Below, in pieces: positions 19,001-27,500 of a DNA stretch of 64,000 nt. Numbering within the stretch: position 1 is the stretch's first letter; every line of letters begins with the position of its first letter. Under the pieces are notes generated by a model. That model did no database searches. It had not been told where the DNA came from and saw nothing but the letters and a program-made list of their open reading frames with translations. The stretch is from contig NZ_JAPDPD010000008.1 in NCBI RefSeq assembly GCF_026283965.1, positions 62,001-126,000 of the forward strand. The letters run 5' to 3'. The translations under genes were made by a program, and so were the position numbers. This DNA is from Dyella subtropica. Lineage in GTDB: Bacteria > Pseudomonadota > Gammaproteobacteria > Xanthomonadales > Rhodanobacteraceae.

Positions 19001-19884
19001 GCGTTAGTACCACGGCCTACGCCGGTGATCTGAACGGACAGGTATGGTCGTTCACACTCAACACCGGTTCCGCCAGTACGACGGCTACGCCAACCAGCAA
19101 GGGCGTTAAGCTCTTTACAGCCAAAGACTCACTAGGGAATGCGCAGCCCATCACCGGGGGCATGTTGGCGGGCAAGAATCCGGCAACCGGCGATTTGTGG
19201 CTGCTCTTCGGTACGGGTCAGTACCTAAGCAGCTCCGATCTCACCAATAAGAATGTCCAGAGTTGGTATGGCCTGATCGTCCAGACCGGGACTACCGGGC
19301 TTCCTGCACTGAGCGCTGGGCGTTCTTCGCTGAAGCAGCGCTTCATTGTGGCGGAGACGGCTGGAAGCACGACGGGAGGCACCACTGTGCTGCCGGCCCG
19401 AGTCGTGACGCCTGCGCCAACGACGCCAGACATGGCCAACGAATCCGGCTGGTACATGGATCTGGAGTCTCCGACGGGCACTGGCGGCGCCTACGTTGAT
19501 CAAGGTGAGCGGATGGTGACGCCCAGCCAGTTCCAGGGCAGTTTGCTGCTGGGTACCACGCGCATTCCCAAGGCCACCGACCTGTGCAACCCCTCGGGAG
19601 CTGGCTGGATCATGGCGGTGGATCCGTTCACCGGAACCAACCCATCGGGTAACTTCTTTGATCTGAACGGCGATGGCGCGATCAATTCGTCCGATATGGT
19701 GACGTACAACGGTCACTCGTATGCGGCTGCTGGCGTGGGTTTCGTTTCCTTGCCAAACAATCCAATTTTCGTTGGTGGGGACATGCTGGTTACCACCGAC
19801 AACGGCAACAAATATCACCTTAATACGTCGTCTACCGTAGGTACGCTACGTCGTGTGTCTTGGCGAGAGCTGATCAGCCCGTAA
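16093..19884 (+). CDS. pilY1: PilY1/PilC tip adhesin with von Willebrand A head, cluster 1
   Basis: A 1263-residue secreted protein (signal peptide to about residue 37, ALAS). An N-terminal vWA domain carries the MIDAS start Asp61-x-Ser63-x-Ser65 in LDDSGSMAWDF. It is interrupted around residues 195-275 by a Cys- and Thr/Ser-rich insertion flanked by TSTSTSTST and TTTTTTTT linkers. The C-terminal half is the PilY1 beta-propeller: RDTALGDIVNSQPMYSGAP, LLWVAANDGMLHAFDAGTG, AYAGDLNGQVWSF and the terminal RRVSWREL. A DLNGDGAINSSD loop at residue 1190 looks like an EF-hand-type calcium site, while the DxDxDGxxxD loop usual before YAGD is missing. PilY1 sits on the minor-pilin tip, promotes extension and mediates adhesion or mechanosensing. 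A 103-base gap with a hairpin leads to pilE. Confidence 0.93.
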   Translation: MNIASRLCSRAGRFLARLLATSMSVWMLGVIYTPALASVTVDQQPLIIQKAVAPNITLMLDDSGSMAWDFMPDAGYLTNATTDGNGDTHVPLTTLLDSALNGTYYNPAVTYSPPPKAALKSDGSTDYYAASPGLGSAFIDGIQDQSAADEVDVTQYASSSLCDYNNYDMSQSTSNPCPNAFYQYFTYGTTFQTGTTTSTSTSTSTYAPTLKCTIGTLQYSGSHKNMCKSGSGSGATYTSPTLTCNSGDTLDSNSLQCVHTTTTTTTTPVYTSYFTYEVAGVAHYVAKNAGDCAAASLSASVCSESAADQQNVANWFSYYRTRILMAKSGLMTAFSTIDSTFRIGFGSINGTNNSNLPSLTFTANSKKIAEVEPFGDGTSSTQKGNFWTWVAGINPNNSTPLRLALDAVGQYYSDTVDQQAWKNSDTDSAMLACRLSYTILTTDGFWNESNPPNVGNVDGTSATSAITGVNGQSYTYSAVAPYSDTYNNTLADVAMKYWSTDLQPSIDNEVPTSTPDPAFWQHMTTFTLGLGFKPTGIKPSGTTIDQIFNWANGGTSLGNSFSWPQPASNSINNIADLAHAAVNGHGGFYSATSPQAFTSGLQNALSRAAERVGTGASLAANSTQLQTGTVAYQANYYTVQWKGDLQAFAVNSTTGAYANAASWTAASSMPAYGSRSIYTYNPTTAAMVTFSSPTSLSTAEQAALGADATSQQNMINYLRGDSSKDQKHNGAFRSRDTALGDIVNSQPMYSGAPTANQFSGQTFSGSTSFATYASNKASREALLWVAANDGMLHAFDAGTGVEKFAYVPAAVVTNNLISLSDPNYGSASVPHQFFNDGQLTIADAYLSSDSAWHTVLVGTTGRGTAKAVYALDITDPTSIKFLWERSAGDGNSDGNSKYIGQMSGQPIIAQTADGTWSVLMGNGYNSASGVSALLQFNLPDGALNVHVTTDASTSNGLAEPAVWLGTLGNGVSTTAYAGDLNGQVWSFTLNTGSASTTATPTSKGVKLFTAKDSLGNAQPITGGMLAGKNPATGDLWLLFGTGQYLSSSDLTNKNVQSWYGLIVQTGTTGLPALSAGRSSLKQRFIVAETAGSTTGGTTVLPARVVTPAPTTPDMANESGWYMDLESPTGTGGAYVDQGERMVTPSQFQGSLLLGTTRIPKATDLCNPSGAGWIMAVDPFTGTNPSGNFFDLNGDGAINSSDMVTYNGHSYAAAGVGFVSLPNNPIFVGGDMLVTTDNGNKYHLNTSSTVGTLRRVSWRELISP

Positions 19885-19934
19885 GGAATAAGCGATGAAA
19901 GGTCTCTTGTCAGTCAAAGGCGGGTGGATATCCC

Positions 19935-19965
19935 GCGTCAGCGGACGTGAGGCGTCCGCTGACGC
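19935..19965 (+). promoter_or_regulatory. Perfect 13-bp hairpin between pilY1 and pilE, cluster 1
   Basis: GCGTCAGCGGACG and its exact complement CGTCCGCTGACGC enclose a 5-base loop. No U-run follows, so it is not a standard terminator. A related hairpin with the core CGTCAGCGG / CCGCTGACG lies at the same place in cluster 2 (27859-27888). It may be an mRNA-processing, stability or attenuation element that separates pilE expression from the upstream genes. Confidence 0.75.
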
Positions 19966-19987
19966 TACGGCGGGGAGAGGAACACTC

Positions 19988-20410
19988 ATGCGGTGCGATA
20001 GACGTTCCAACGCTGGTTTCAGCCTGATAGAAGTGATGATCGTTGTGGCGATCATTGCCATCCTCGCCAGGATCGCGTACCCCGCCTACACCAACTACCT
20101 CGCCAGGACGAATCGGGCGGCGGCGGAAGGCTGTCTGTCGCAAGTCTCCAACTACATGGAGCGCTACTACACCACCAACCTGAGCTATAGCGCAGCCACC
20201 CTGCCGGCGTTGGATTGCAAGAGCGCGGCGCAGACCGGGGCCAATTACAGCTACAGCTTTCCAAGCCCGGCCACGTCCACTGCCTACAGCGTCCAGGCTG
20301 CGCCGATCAATGCGCAGCTGACGCGGGACACCCTGTGCGGCACCCTTACGCTGGACCAGACCGGCAAGCGGACATACAGCGGCACCGGCACGGTGGCGCA
20401 GTGCTGGTAG
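19988..20410 (+). CDS. pilE: PilE-type (pseudo)pilin, cluster 1
   Basis: A 140-residue type IV pilin-like protein with a 10-residue leader (MRCDRRSNAG) and mature start FSLIEVMIVVAIIAILARIA with Glu5. [20 protein letters not shown] followed by [14 protein letters not shown] is the PilE minor-pilin motif, and the last cysteines (LCGTL and AQCW) probably form the C-terminal disulfide loop. The ATG at 19988 is preferred because GGAGAGGA lies just upstream and the leader is short; an in-frame ATG at 19895 would add a leader spanning the hairpin. Codons 44-140 are identical in DNA to the pilE of cluster 2, while the N-terminal codons differ, pointing to gene conversion. It is the last gene of the cluster. 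Confidence 0.92.
   Translation: MRCDRRSNAGFSLIEVMIVVAIIAILARIAYPAYTNYLARTNRAAAEGCLSQVSNYMERYYTTNLSYSAATLPALDCKSAAQTGANYSYSFPSPATSTAYSVQAAPINAQLTRDTLCGTLTLDQTGKRTYSGTGTVAQCW
20119..20409 (+). repeat. 291-bp exact repeat shared by the two pilE genes, copy 1
   Basis: Read against 28118-28408 I find no mismatch over 291 bases. The tract starts right after a C/T difference in an Ala/Val codon and ends at the second base of the stop codon (TAG here, TAA there). On both sides homology continues but with substitutions, including the 3' flank GCTCGCACCGGCTTGAGA. The sharp borders suggest recent gene conversion in an older duplication. Confidence 0.93.
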
Positions 20411-21591
20411 GGTAGTGCTCGCACCGGCTTGAGACAATGTTGTTGCTCTGATGCTTGCTGCCATGTGCAGCGGGAGTCGCCTTCCTGCTTCCTCTCAAGA
20501 TGACGAGGCGTGGTGCGGTCGAGTCACCCGCGGGGCATGGCGCGCCGAGCCGGCTATTCCCCGAGTGGTTGATAGCTGAGTCGAAATCGATACAGGAAGG
20601 CCGCGTGGGTGCGGCGGGCAACTGCTCGCGCTGGGGGCGTGCCCGAACATGCAGTGGTTGGCCAGCCACTAGCCTTGCGCCGGCAATCTCAAAATATTGC
20701 ACATTGACGGTGGCGCTCGGCGTGCGATACGAGAAAAACCTAAAGCATAGCTATGCAAGGCGGCGAATGTAGGCATCGAGCGACAGGGAGTGGCTGATGT
20801 TGCCAGAGGCAACATCGATTGGACCATGGAGCATGGCGGTCTGTGATCTGGAACGATCAGCTCACGCATCTTTCTCTTACTACGGTCTCGCTATGGGCGA
20901 GTGGCTCACTGCGTTTCTATGTGCGGTTGTCTCCGTGGCGCTCCCAGTCAATGGAGGCTTCAGTGGATGGCTAGCGTGCAACATTCCTCGTGAGTTCGTC
21001 GGCACGAAGCCGCTTCGCCGGAACTCGGCTATTCGTTAATCCCATACGAACAGCTGTTCGGCTGCTTTACTAAGCGGACATCGGCAATGAAAGGCTAAGG
21101 ACACGGCGAATTCATCATTCGTCCCAAGTGCTAGGCGTGGCTCTGCAGAAGCTGAGGTGGTGTGATGTGACCTCCATCAGGGTCATATTTTCTGTGACTC
21201 CGGAGGATGACAAGAGAACAAGGGTGTTTATTTTTTTCCTCCAGATGGAAGGTTTCATTTTCTTTGTCGCGTTGTCATTAGAGGTGAGCAATGTGACATG
21301 GGCCGCCTTATTGAATATCTGAATCGTCGGATATCAAGAAACAACATTCTCATCGACGACAGGGCTGGCAGAGTGAGCGATCAAACGTCGCGTTTATAGA
21401 CCGATCACAGAAATCGGGACGAGGTTCACTTTCTGTGCGGGACAAATGAGCCCGGCCTCGTTCCGCGTGACAGGCATCAAGTTTTCCAGTCTGTGAGCAA
21501 CCGATCATTAGAGAAATACTTTCTATCCGATAATTCTAGGTGGGCAGAGGCGAGCCATCTAGGGCGCCTGCAGAGGCACAGGGAGCAATTC
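20411..21591. other. Long intergenic region between the two pilin clusters
   Basis: About 1.18 kb with no gene I can support. It holds the decayed 3' flank of pilE, a 9-bp hairpin with a 3-base loop (20796-20816), a 14-bp palindrome CGAACAGCTGTTCG (21047-21060), and a stretch of lower GC with T-runs around 21170-21300. Short open frames at 20797-21039 and 21128-21322 have no recognisable product. The promoter of cluster 2 must lie here or just before 21592. Confidence 0.6.
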
Positions 21592-22230
21592 ATGCAGATC
21601 TTGTCGCACCAGCGAAGCATCTCGCTGGTGTTGGTGCGGAAGACGGTTTCCGCTACCGATCGTATGCCGCCACATGCCATGTCTGCCTGGACCACCATCC
21701 GGCGACGTGGTCGTGGTTTCACCATGGTCGAATTGATGGTCACGCTCACTGTGGCCGTTGTGCTGCTTGTCATCGCGATCCCCAGTTTCCGAACGATGAC
21801 TCTCTCGAACAGACTCACCACAGCCGTCAACGACATGGTCTCCGCGATCAATGTTGCGCGACTGGAGGCGATCAAACGGAATGCCAATACCCAGTTCTGC
21901 AGCGATCTAGCCACCAACAATACGAGCGACACGCTAGGCACTACATGTACGACGCAGACAGGTGCTGTCTATGTCGCGACTGGTGCAACACCCACTCAAG
22001 TGCTGGCCGGTACCCCCAATATCGCGGCGCCTCTGCAATTGAGTGGCAACGTGACGGCATTGCGTTTCACCTCGCAGGGCGTGGGGCAGAAGGCCGGCAC
22101 CGCATCACCGTATGGCGCCACAGTCGCCGACATCTGCACCAGCCAGCTGAGCAGCGACAACCACCGCACGATCAGCATGACCGGCGGCACGATTCTTGAG
22201 ATCCAGAAATCGACGGGAGCCTGTCCATGA
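21592..22230 (+). CDS. fimT: FimT/GspH-family minor pseudopilin, cluster 2
   Basis: A 212-residue paralogue of the gene at 13191. The motif GRG|FTMVELMVTLTVAVVLLVIA retains mature Glu5. The C-terminal domain shares FCSDLATNNTSDTLGTTC, FTSQGVGQKAG and ADICTSQLSSDNHRTISMTG with its paralogue. With the ATG at 21592 the leader is 42 residues and begins MQILSHQRSISLV, alignable with cluster 1; AGGGAG lies 8 bases upstream. A short-leader alternative (MSAWTTIRRRGRG, ATG at 21679) is possible but has no paralogue support. It opens the second six-gene operon and overlaps pilV by ATGA. Confidence 0.87.
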   Translation: MQILSHQRSISLVLVRKTVSATDRMPPHAMSAWTTIRRRGRGFTMVELMVTLTVAVVLLVIAIPSFRTMTLSNRLTTAVNDMVSAINVARLEAIKRNANTQFCSDLATNNTSDTLGTTCTTQTGAVYVATGATPTQVLAGTPNIAAPLQLSGNVTALRFTSQGVGQKAGTASPYGATVADICTSQLSSDNHRTISMTGGTILEIQKSTGACP

Positions 22231-22739
22231 CACACAGCCAGATCTCGAGCCTGCCACGGGTTTCGGCGAGCATGGGCGACAGGACAGGCGGCAGGCGCCG
22301 CCAGTCCGGCGTTGGTCTGATCGAAGTGATGGTGGCTGTTTTGGTGCTCTCCATCGCATTTCTGGGTATGGCCGCCTTGCAAGCCAGGTCCCTGTCGACC
22401 AACAACAGCGCCATGGCGCGCAGCATGGCTACCATCGCCGCTTATTCGATCCAGGATGCCATGCGGGCGGATTTGGCCAATGCCACCGGCGGTGTCTATA
22501 ACAAAAAGGTTGCCGCCGACAGCTGCCCTGCGTCGTCGAGTTCGAGTTCTCTCGCCACTGTCCAGCTAAATCAATGGTGCAATCAGTTGGGTGGAACCCT
22601 TGGTGCGGCGGCCACCACGACGGGAGAGATCAATTGCATGACCAGTGGCGTCTGCACCATCACCGTGACTTTCGATGACAGTCGGGCTGGGGCTGGTGGC
22701 GCCAGTAATCAGCAAGTGACGACCCGGGGCATGTTATGA
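22227..22739 (+). CDS. pilV: Minor pilin PilV, cluster 2
   Basis: A 170-residue minor pilin whose leader is 28 residues (ending RRRQSG), longer than the 8-residue leader of the cluster 1 copy. Mature start VGLIEVMVAVLVLSIAFLGM, then QARSLSTNNSAMARSMATIA, almost identical to cluster 1. The C-terminal half is more divergent but keeps the SSSSSLATVQLNQWC segment, the two cysteines of the final domain and DDSRAGAGGASNQQVTTRG. It is part of the minor-pilin tip complex with the downstream PilW, PilX and lectin-type PilY1. Both ends use ATGA overlaps, so the gene should be translationally coupled to its neighbours. Confidence 0.92.
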   Translation: MTHSQISSLPRVSASMGDRTGGRRRQSGVGLIEVMVAVLVLSIAFLGMAALQARSLSTNNSAMARSMATIAAYSIQDAMRADLANATGGVYNKKVAADSCPASSSSSSLATVQLNQWCNQLGGTLGAAATTTGEINCMTSGVCTITVTFDDSRAGAGGASNQQVTTRGML

Positions 22740-23794
22740 GCGACGGTTCCATGAATCGTGGCGGCACCTGTCGGAGCGTGCCCGCTCTGGCCGCCTCGTC
22801 GCGTGGCTTCACGATGATCGAATTGATGGTAGCCATGCTGCTCGGCCTGATTGTTATCGGCGGGGTGGCCAGCGTATTCCTGGCGAACCAGCAGACCTAT
22901 CGCACCAACCAGGCGCTGGGTGACGTTCAAGACGGTTCGCGCCTTGCCTTTGAAATGCTTGCGCACGATATCCGTAACGCTCAGCTCACCGGCTGCAACA
23001 ACAACGCTCGCTTCTCCAATGTCCTCAACAACGGTCCAAGCAGTGGCGGCACCGTTGATTGGTGGGCCAACTGGGGCAACGCCCTGGTTGGCTATGGCGG
23101 CACGCAGACCGACCCGGCAGTCGGCACCGGGACGGGTGAAACGAAGCGTGTGAGCGGCACGGAATCCATCGCGGTCTTGGCGGCCGCTGACACGGGCATG
23201 AGTGTGGCCAGCCACGCACCGGCATCCTCTTCATCAACGACATCACCGAACTTCACCATCAACGGGACCGGCTCGGATCTGCAAGCTGGTGATGTCGTCA
23301 TCGTGTGCGATCCCGATCACGCGACCATCCTCAAGCTCACCAGCTATACCGATTCCAGCAAAACCATTGCTTACGACGCAACGAACAATTGCTCCACGGG
23401 CCTAGGGTATCCCACCGTGTGTGTTAGCAAAGGCACTCCCTACACGTTTGGGTCCAATGCGCTGATCGCCAAGTTGGCGGCGGTCGACTGGTATATCGGT
23501 ACCAACAAGTTAGGTGGTCGTTCGCTCTACCGCGGGACGTTGGTCAACAACGCGGGCGCGTTATCGATGAGCGCGCAGGAAATGGTGCGCAACGTAACCT
23601 CCATGACCATCACCTATCTCCCATCGGGCGGTACCAGTTTCGTTGCGCCCACGGCGGTCACTAGCTGGGGAGCGATCAATGCCGTGCAGGTGACGCTGAA
23701 CCTGCAGAGTGCGGACCAACTCGCCGGCACCAACGCCAAGCCCATCTCACGCACGTTTACCACTACCGCCACTCTGCGCAATCGGGTGAATTGA
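22736..23794 (+). CDS. pilW: Minor pilin PilW, cluster 2
   Basis: A 352-residue PilW. Leader of about 24 residues, cleavage before FTMIELMVAMLLGLIVIGGV, then the diagnostic FLANQQTYRTNQALGDVQDG and RLAFEMLAHDIRNAQLTGC. The globular domain shares LQAGDVVIVCDPDHATILKL, DWYIGTNKLGGRSLYR and the terminal TNAKPISRTFTTTATLRNRV with the cluster 1 paralogue. The central region (residues about 95-160) differs most, which may reflect contacts with a different tip protein. Coupled to pilV by ATGA; pilX starts one base after its stop. Confidence 0.93.
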   Translation: MSDGSMNRGGTCRSVPALAASSRGFTMIELMVAMLLGLIVIGGVASVFLANQQTYRTNQALGDVQDGSRLAFEMLAHDIRNAQLTGCNNNARFSNVLNNGPSSGGTVDWWANWGNALVGYGGTQTDPAVGTGTGETKRVSGTESIAVLAAADTGMSVASHAPASSSSTTSPNFTINGTGSDLQAGDVVIVCDPDHATILKLTSYTDSSKTIAYDATNNCSTGLGYPTVCVSKGTPYTFGSNALIAKLAAVDWYIGTNKLGGRSLYRGTLVNNAGALSMSAQEMVRNVTSMTITYLPSGGTSFVAPTAVTSWGAINAVQVTLNLQSADQLAGTNAKPISRTFTTTATLRNRVN

Positions 23795-23795
23795 G

Positions 23796-24446
23796 ATGAG
23801 CCGCCTCCCTACTAGCCATTCATACCGTTCCATCGGTCATATCACGAGCATCATCCATGCTGGACAGTCCGTGGGCCGGGTGCGGCGCCAGCATGGTTAT
23901 TCCTCGGGCAGGCATGGTCAGCGCGGCGTGGCTCTCGTGGTGGCACTGGTCCTGTTGGTCGTGGTGACCCTGGTGGCACTCGCCGCCGTGCGCGGCACGA
24001 CCATGCAGCAGAAGATGGCCGCCAATTTCTACGACCGGGAGACCGCCTACCAGGCGGCGGAAGCGGCGCTGCGGCAGGGAGAAGTAGCTGTGCAGGCAGC
24101 AACATCGTCGTCCGTTTTTCGGGACTGTACGCCGGCCAGTACCAACAAATGTTTGCCCAATCCGTTTGCCGATTCCACGGTGTCGTCTTCCGCTGCGGTG
24201 GTGACTGTCGATAAAACGAAGTTCGACGCGGGCGCGTTGGCGGCTAGTCAGCCGCAATACGTGGTCGAGTATCTGGGCAATTTTGTGATCCCTCCGCCCA
24301 GCGTTCACCAGCTTTCCAATTGCTCCGGCTATTCCCCTTGCGGAGCAGAGAATACGGCGGATTTCTACCGAGTCACTGCCCGTAGCGGTCCAGAAGACGT
24401 AAAAGATCGGGCATCCGTAGTTCTCCAAACGGTGTACCGGCGTTAA
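23796..24446 (+). CDS. pilX: PilX-type minor pilin, cluster 2
   Basis: A 216-residue PilX with a long, basic, His/Arg-rich leader (about 44 residues) before VALVVALVLLVVVTLVALAA and AVRGTTMQQKMAANFYDRE. No Glu at mature position 5, as in cluster 1. The C terminus ADFYRVTARSGPEDVKDRAS is the family end motif. The middle has three Cys-containing patches (FRDC, NKC, CSGYSPC) absent from the cluster 1 copy. It should link the pilin shaft to the lectin-type PilY1 encoded 60 bases downstream. Confidence 0.9.
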   Translation: MSRLPTSHSYRSIGHITSIIHAGQSVGRVRRQHGYSSGRHGQRGVALVVALVLLVVVTLVALAAVRGTTMQQKMAANFYDRETAYQAAEAALRQGEVAVQAATSSSVFRDCTPASTNKCLPNPFADSTVSSSAAVVTVDKTKFDAGALAASQPQYVVEYLGNFVIPPPSVHQLSNCSGYSPCGAENTADFYRVTARSGPEDVKDRASVVLQTVYRR

Positions 24447-24506
24447 TCGGTTTCAGTCGTGTTGCCGAGCATTGATCGGTGCCAGCCAAAGATAATGGGA
24501 AGGACT

Positions 24507-27500
24507 ATGTCCACCAAATACACCAAGCTGATGTGTTTCCTTGCAGGCCTGTTGGTTTCCAACGTGGCCGCTGCGGTTACCTATACGGATAATTTCTCTG
24601 GCAAGACGGCAAGCCTGAAATGGACGAGCTTGAATGATGCCTGCCTTACGGCAGGCGATGGCACGGGAACTATTCCGGCCTGTCCAACAACGATCGCAAA
24701 GGCGGATGCCGCTGGCTATGGCGCACTTCGCCTGACGCCCGCACAAAATGGCCAGACGGGTGCGATTCTTTCGCAATTCACTTTTCCGAGTAACCAGGGC
24801 TTGCAGGTCACCTTCACCACCTACACCTATGGTGGTGATAAGGGGGGTACGGCCAAGAACGGTGCAGACGGCATTTCATTCCTGCTGACCGATGGCACGG
24901 CAACTGCCCCCACCGTTGCCGGTGGCTTGGGTGGCAGCATGGGCTACAGCTGTTCGAACAGCAATAGCACGTATGAAGGGCTAGCCAATGCCTACCTGGG
25001 TTTGGGTATCGATGAATTCGGCAACTTTCTCAACCGTGGTGATAACACCAGCTCAGGCATCTACAACACTAACAGTTCCTCTTATACGGGTGGAACCGCC
25101 TACGGAACCAATACATATTCAAATAGTCCGGATGGTTCCATCGGTGCGGGAGCGGGGCCCCAATATCAGCCGGAGCGGATTGGTTTACGCGGTGCCGGAA
25201 ATACGACCTGGGCATGGCTGCAGAGCCAGAATTCTGCGTACTATTCGGGCAGCGTAAGTAAGTCGAAAGTTCAGGCTGCGTGTAAATCGGGGCAATATGT
25301 ATCCGGTGTTGATAGTGATGGTAATCAGATCCTGAAAAGTATTCCCTACAACTATGCCGTGATTCCTGGTGGGTACCGGGTGCTTCCAAACAGCCAGCCC
25401 ATCGCCAGCAATAAGTCACAGGCGCGGATTGACGCGACCAATGGCAACGCGTGGCCCATCACCTACAAGCTGGTGCTTTCATCCACGGGTTTGTTGAACT
25501 TCTCATATAGCTACAACAACGGCGCTTATCAGCCTGTTCTGGTCAACAGCAGCATTACGAGCAGTAATGGCCCGATCCCCAACTTGTTTCGGTTCGGCTT
25601 TTCTGCGGGTACCGGTGGCAGCAACAATGTCCATGAGATCACCTGTTTCCAGGCATCACCCCTGGAGTCCAACAGCAGCGCAGGTGCCAACACGGTGCAG
25701 TCGGGTCAGGTAAGGATAGGAACGCAGATCTACCTGGCTTCTTACGCTTCGGACAATTGGTGGGGATCGCTGGTGTCCGCCCCCGTGGTCACCACAGGCG
25801 GCGTGGTCAGTGTGTCGTCGACCGCCAACTGGGACGCGAAGTGCAAGCTCACTGGGGGCGGCTGCCCGTCCATGGGGACGGATTCGAGCGGCAAACCTTT
25901 GAACACGATCACCGTTCAGGGGCCTACAGCACGCACGCTGCTTACCTCAGATAGCAGTACCGGAGCCGGAGAGGCGTTCCAGTGGGCCTCACTCAATGCG
26001 TACCAACGGACCGCATTGGATGGGTCGGACAGTGCAGGCCAGTCGCGTCTTGCCTGGTTGCGCGGCGACCGGACCGTAGAGCAGTTGCAGAGCCCACCGG
26101 GTACGTTGCGGGCGCGAACGGCCGTACTGGGTGACATCATCGATTCGAGCCCGACTTGGGTCGGTGCGCCGACGCCAAGTAACTACCCCGACGCGTTCGG
26201 CGATTTCCTCTATGGAAATCCATCGAGTGCACCAGAGAATGCTACGGGTGCCCAAGCCTATAGCGCCTTCGCGAGTACATACGCGTCTCGCCAGAATGTG
26301 GTTTATGTGGGTAGCAATGATGGATTTCTGCATGGTTTCAGGGCCGGAACTTACAAGACCGATGGCAGCTATGACTCCTCTACCAATGATGGCAAGGAAG
26401 TCATCGGGTACATGCCGTCGGGTCAGCTGGCCCAGTACGCTGCAGACCTGACCAACCCCAACTACGTGCACGACTTTGTTGTGGATGCCACCCCGGTGGT
26501 GGGCGACCTGTTCTACGGCAAGAAGTGGCATACGTGGCTGGTAGGCGGCGTCGGCTCCGGCGGCTCCGAGATTTACGCGCTCGATATCACCGATCCGTCC
26601 ACTTTTGCCGAAAGCGGGGCTTCTTCCACGGTTCGAGGGGACTGGACCAGCGCGACGACGGGGCTATCGCATCTGGCGAACACTGTTGGTACGCCGGTCA
26701 TCGCGCGACTGCACAACGGGCAGTGGGCAATCATTTTTGGCAATGGCATCGGTGGCACCCAGACGGCGGGTATCTATATCGGATTGGTAGATTCGACCAG
26801 CGGCGCCATCACCTTCCAGTTTCTCGATACGGGTGTTGGTTCGGCCACCAGTCCCGACGGCATTGCCTATGTGAGCTCGGTGGACCTTGATGGTGACCAC
26901 ATCGCGGATTATGTGTACGCGGGCGATGTGCAGGGCAATGTCTGGCGCTTCGATCTCACCAGCAAAGACTCAACCAAATGGGCGGTATCCCAATTCGGCA
27001 CTGGAGCTGCCACGCCCCTTTTCGTTGCCCAGGACGCAGCAAGCACTCTTCAGCCGATTACTACAGCAGCCACGGTGGCTTCGGTGCAGTCGGGCGGCGG
27101 GAACCGCGTGATGGTGTTGTTCGGTACGGGCCAAAAGACGCCGGTTACCAGCAGCAGCGGCGATGTTTATGCAAGCGGCACTCAGACGTTCTACGGCATC
27201 TGGGATTGGGACATGGGCGCATGGAACGGGCTGTCCACCGGTTCCGCCTATGCGAGTTTGACCGGAACGCAGTCCATAGGCCGTACCAATCTTTTGCAAC
27301 AGACCTTGGCATCGACGTCTAACGTTGGCAATGGTGCCCAGGTCTTGGGTTATCGCAGCTTGAGCACGGCCAACCAGGTGTGTTGGAGCGGCAGCAGCAC
27401 TTGCACGCCCAGTACCAACAACACCCAATATGGCTGGTATTTCGATTTCCCGGATAGCCAGGAGCAGGTTGTCTACAATCCGGTGATGGTGGATGGCACC

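Noticed and set aside
21047-21060. CGAACAGCTGTTCG palindrome as a possible LexA/SOS operator
   Set aside because: It resembles the Gram-positive SOS box, but Xanthomonadales LexA uses other sequences and no gene starts nearby; a 14-bp palindrome alone is weak evidence.
20797-21322. Short open frames (80 and 64 codons) in the gap between pilin clusters
   Set aside because: No family resemblance, no convincing ribosome-binding site, and composition like surrounding non-coding DNA.
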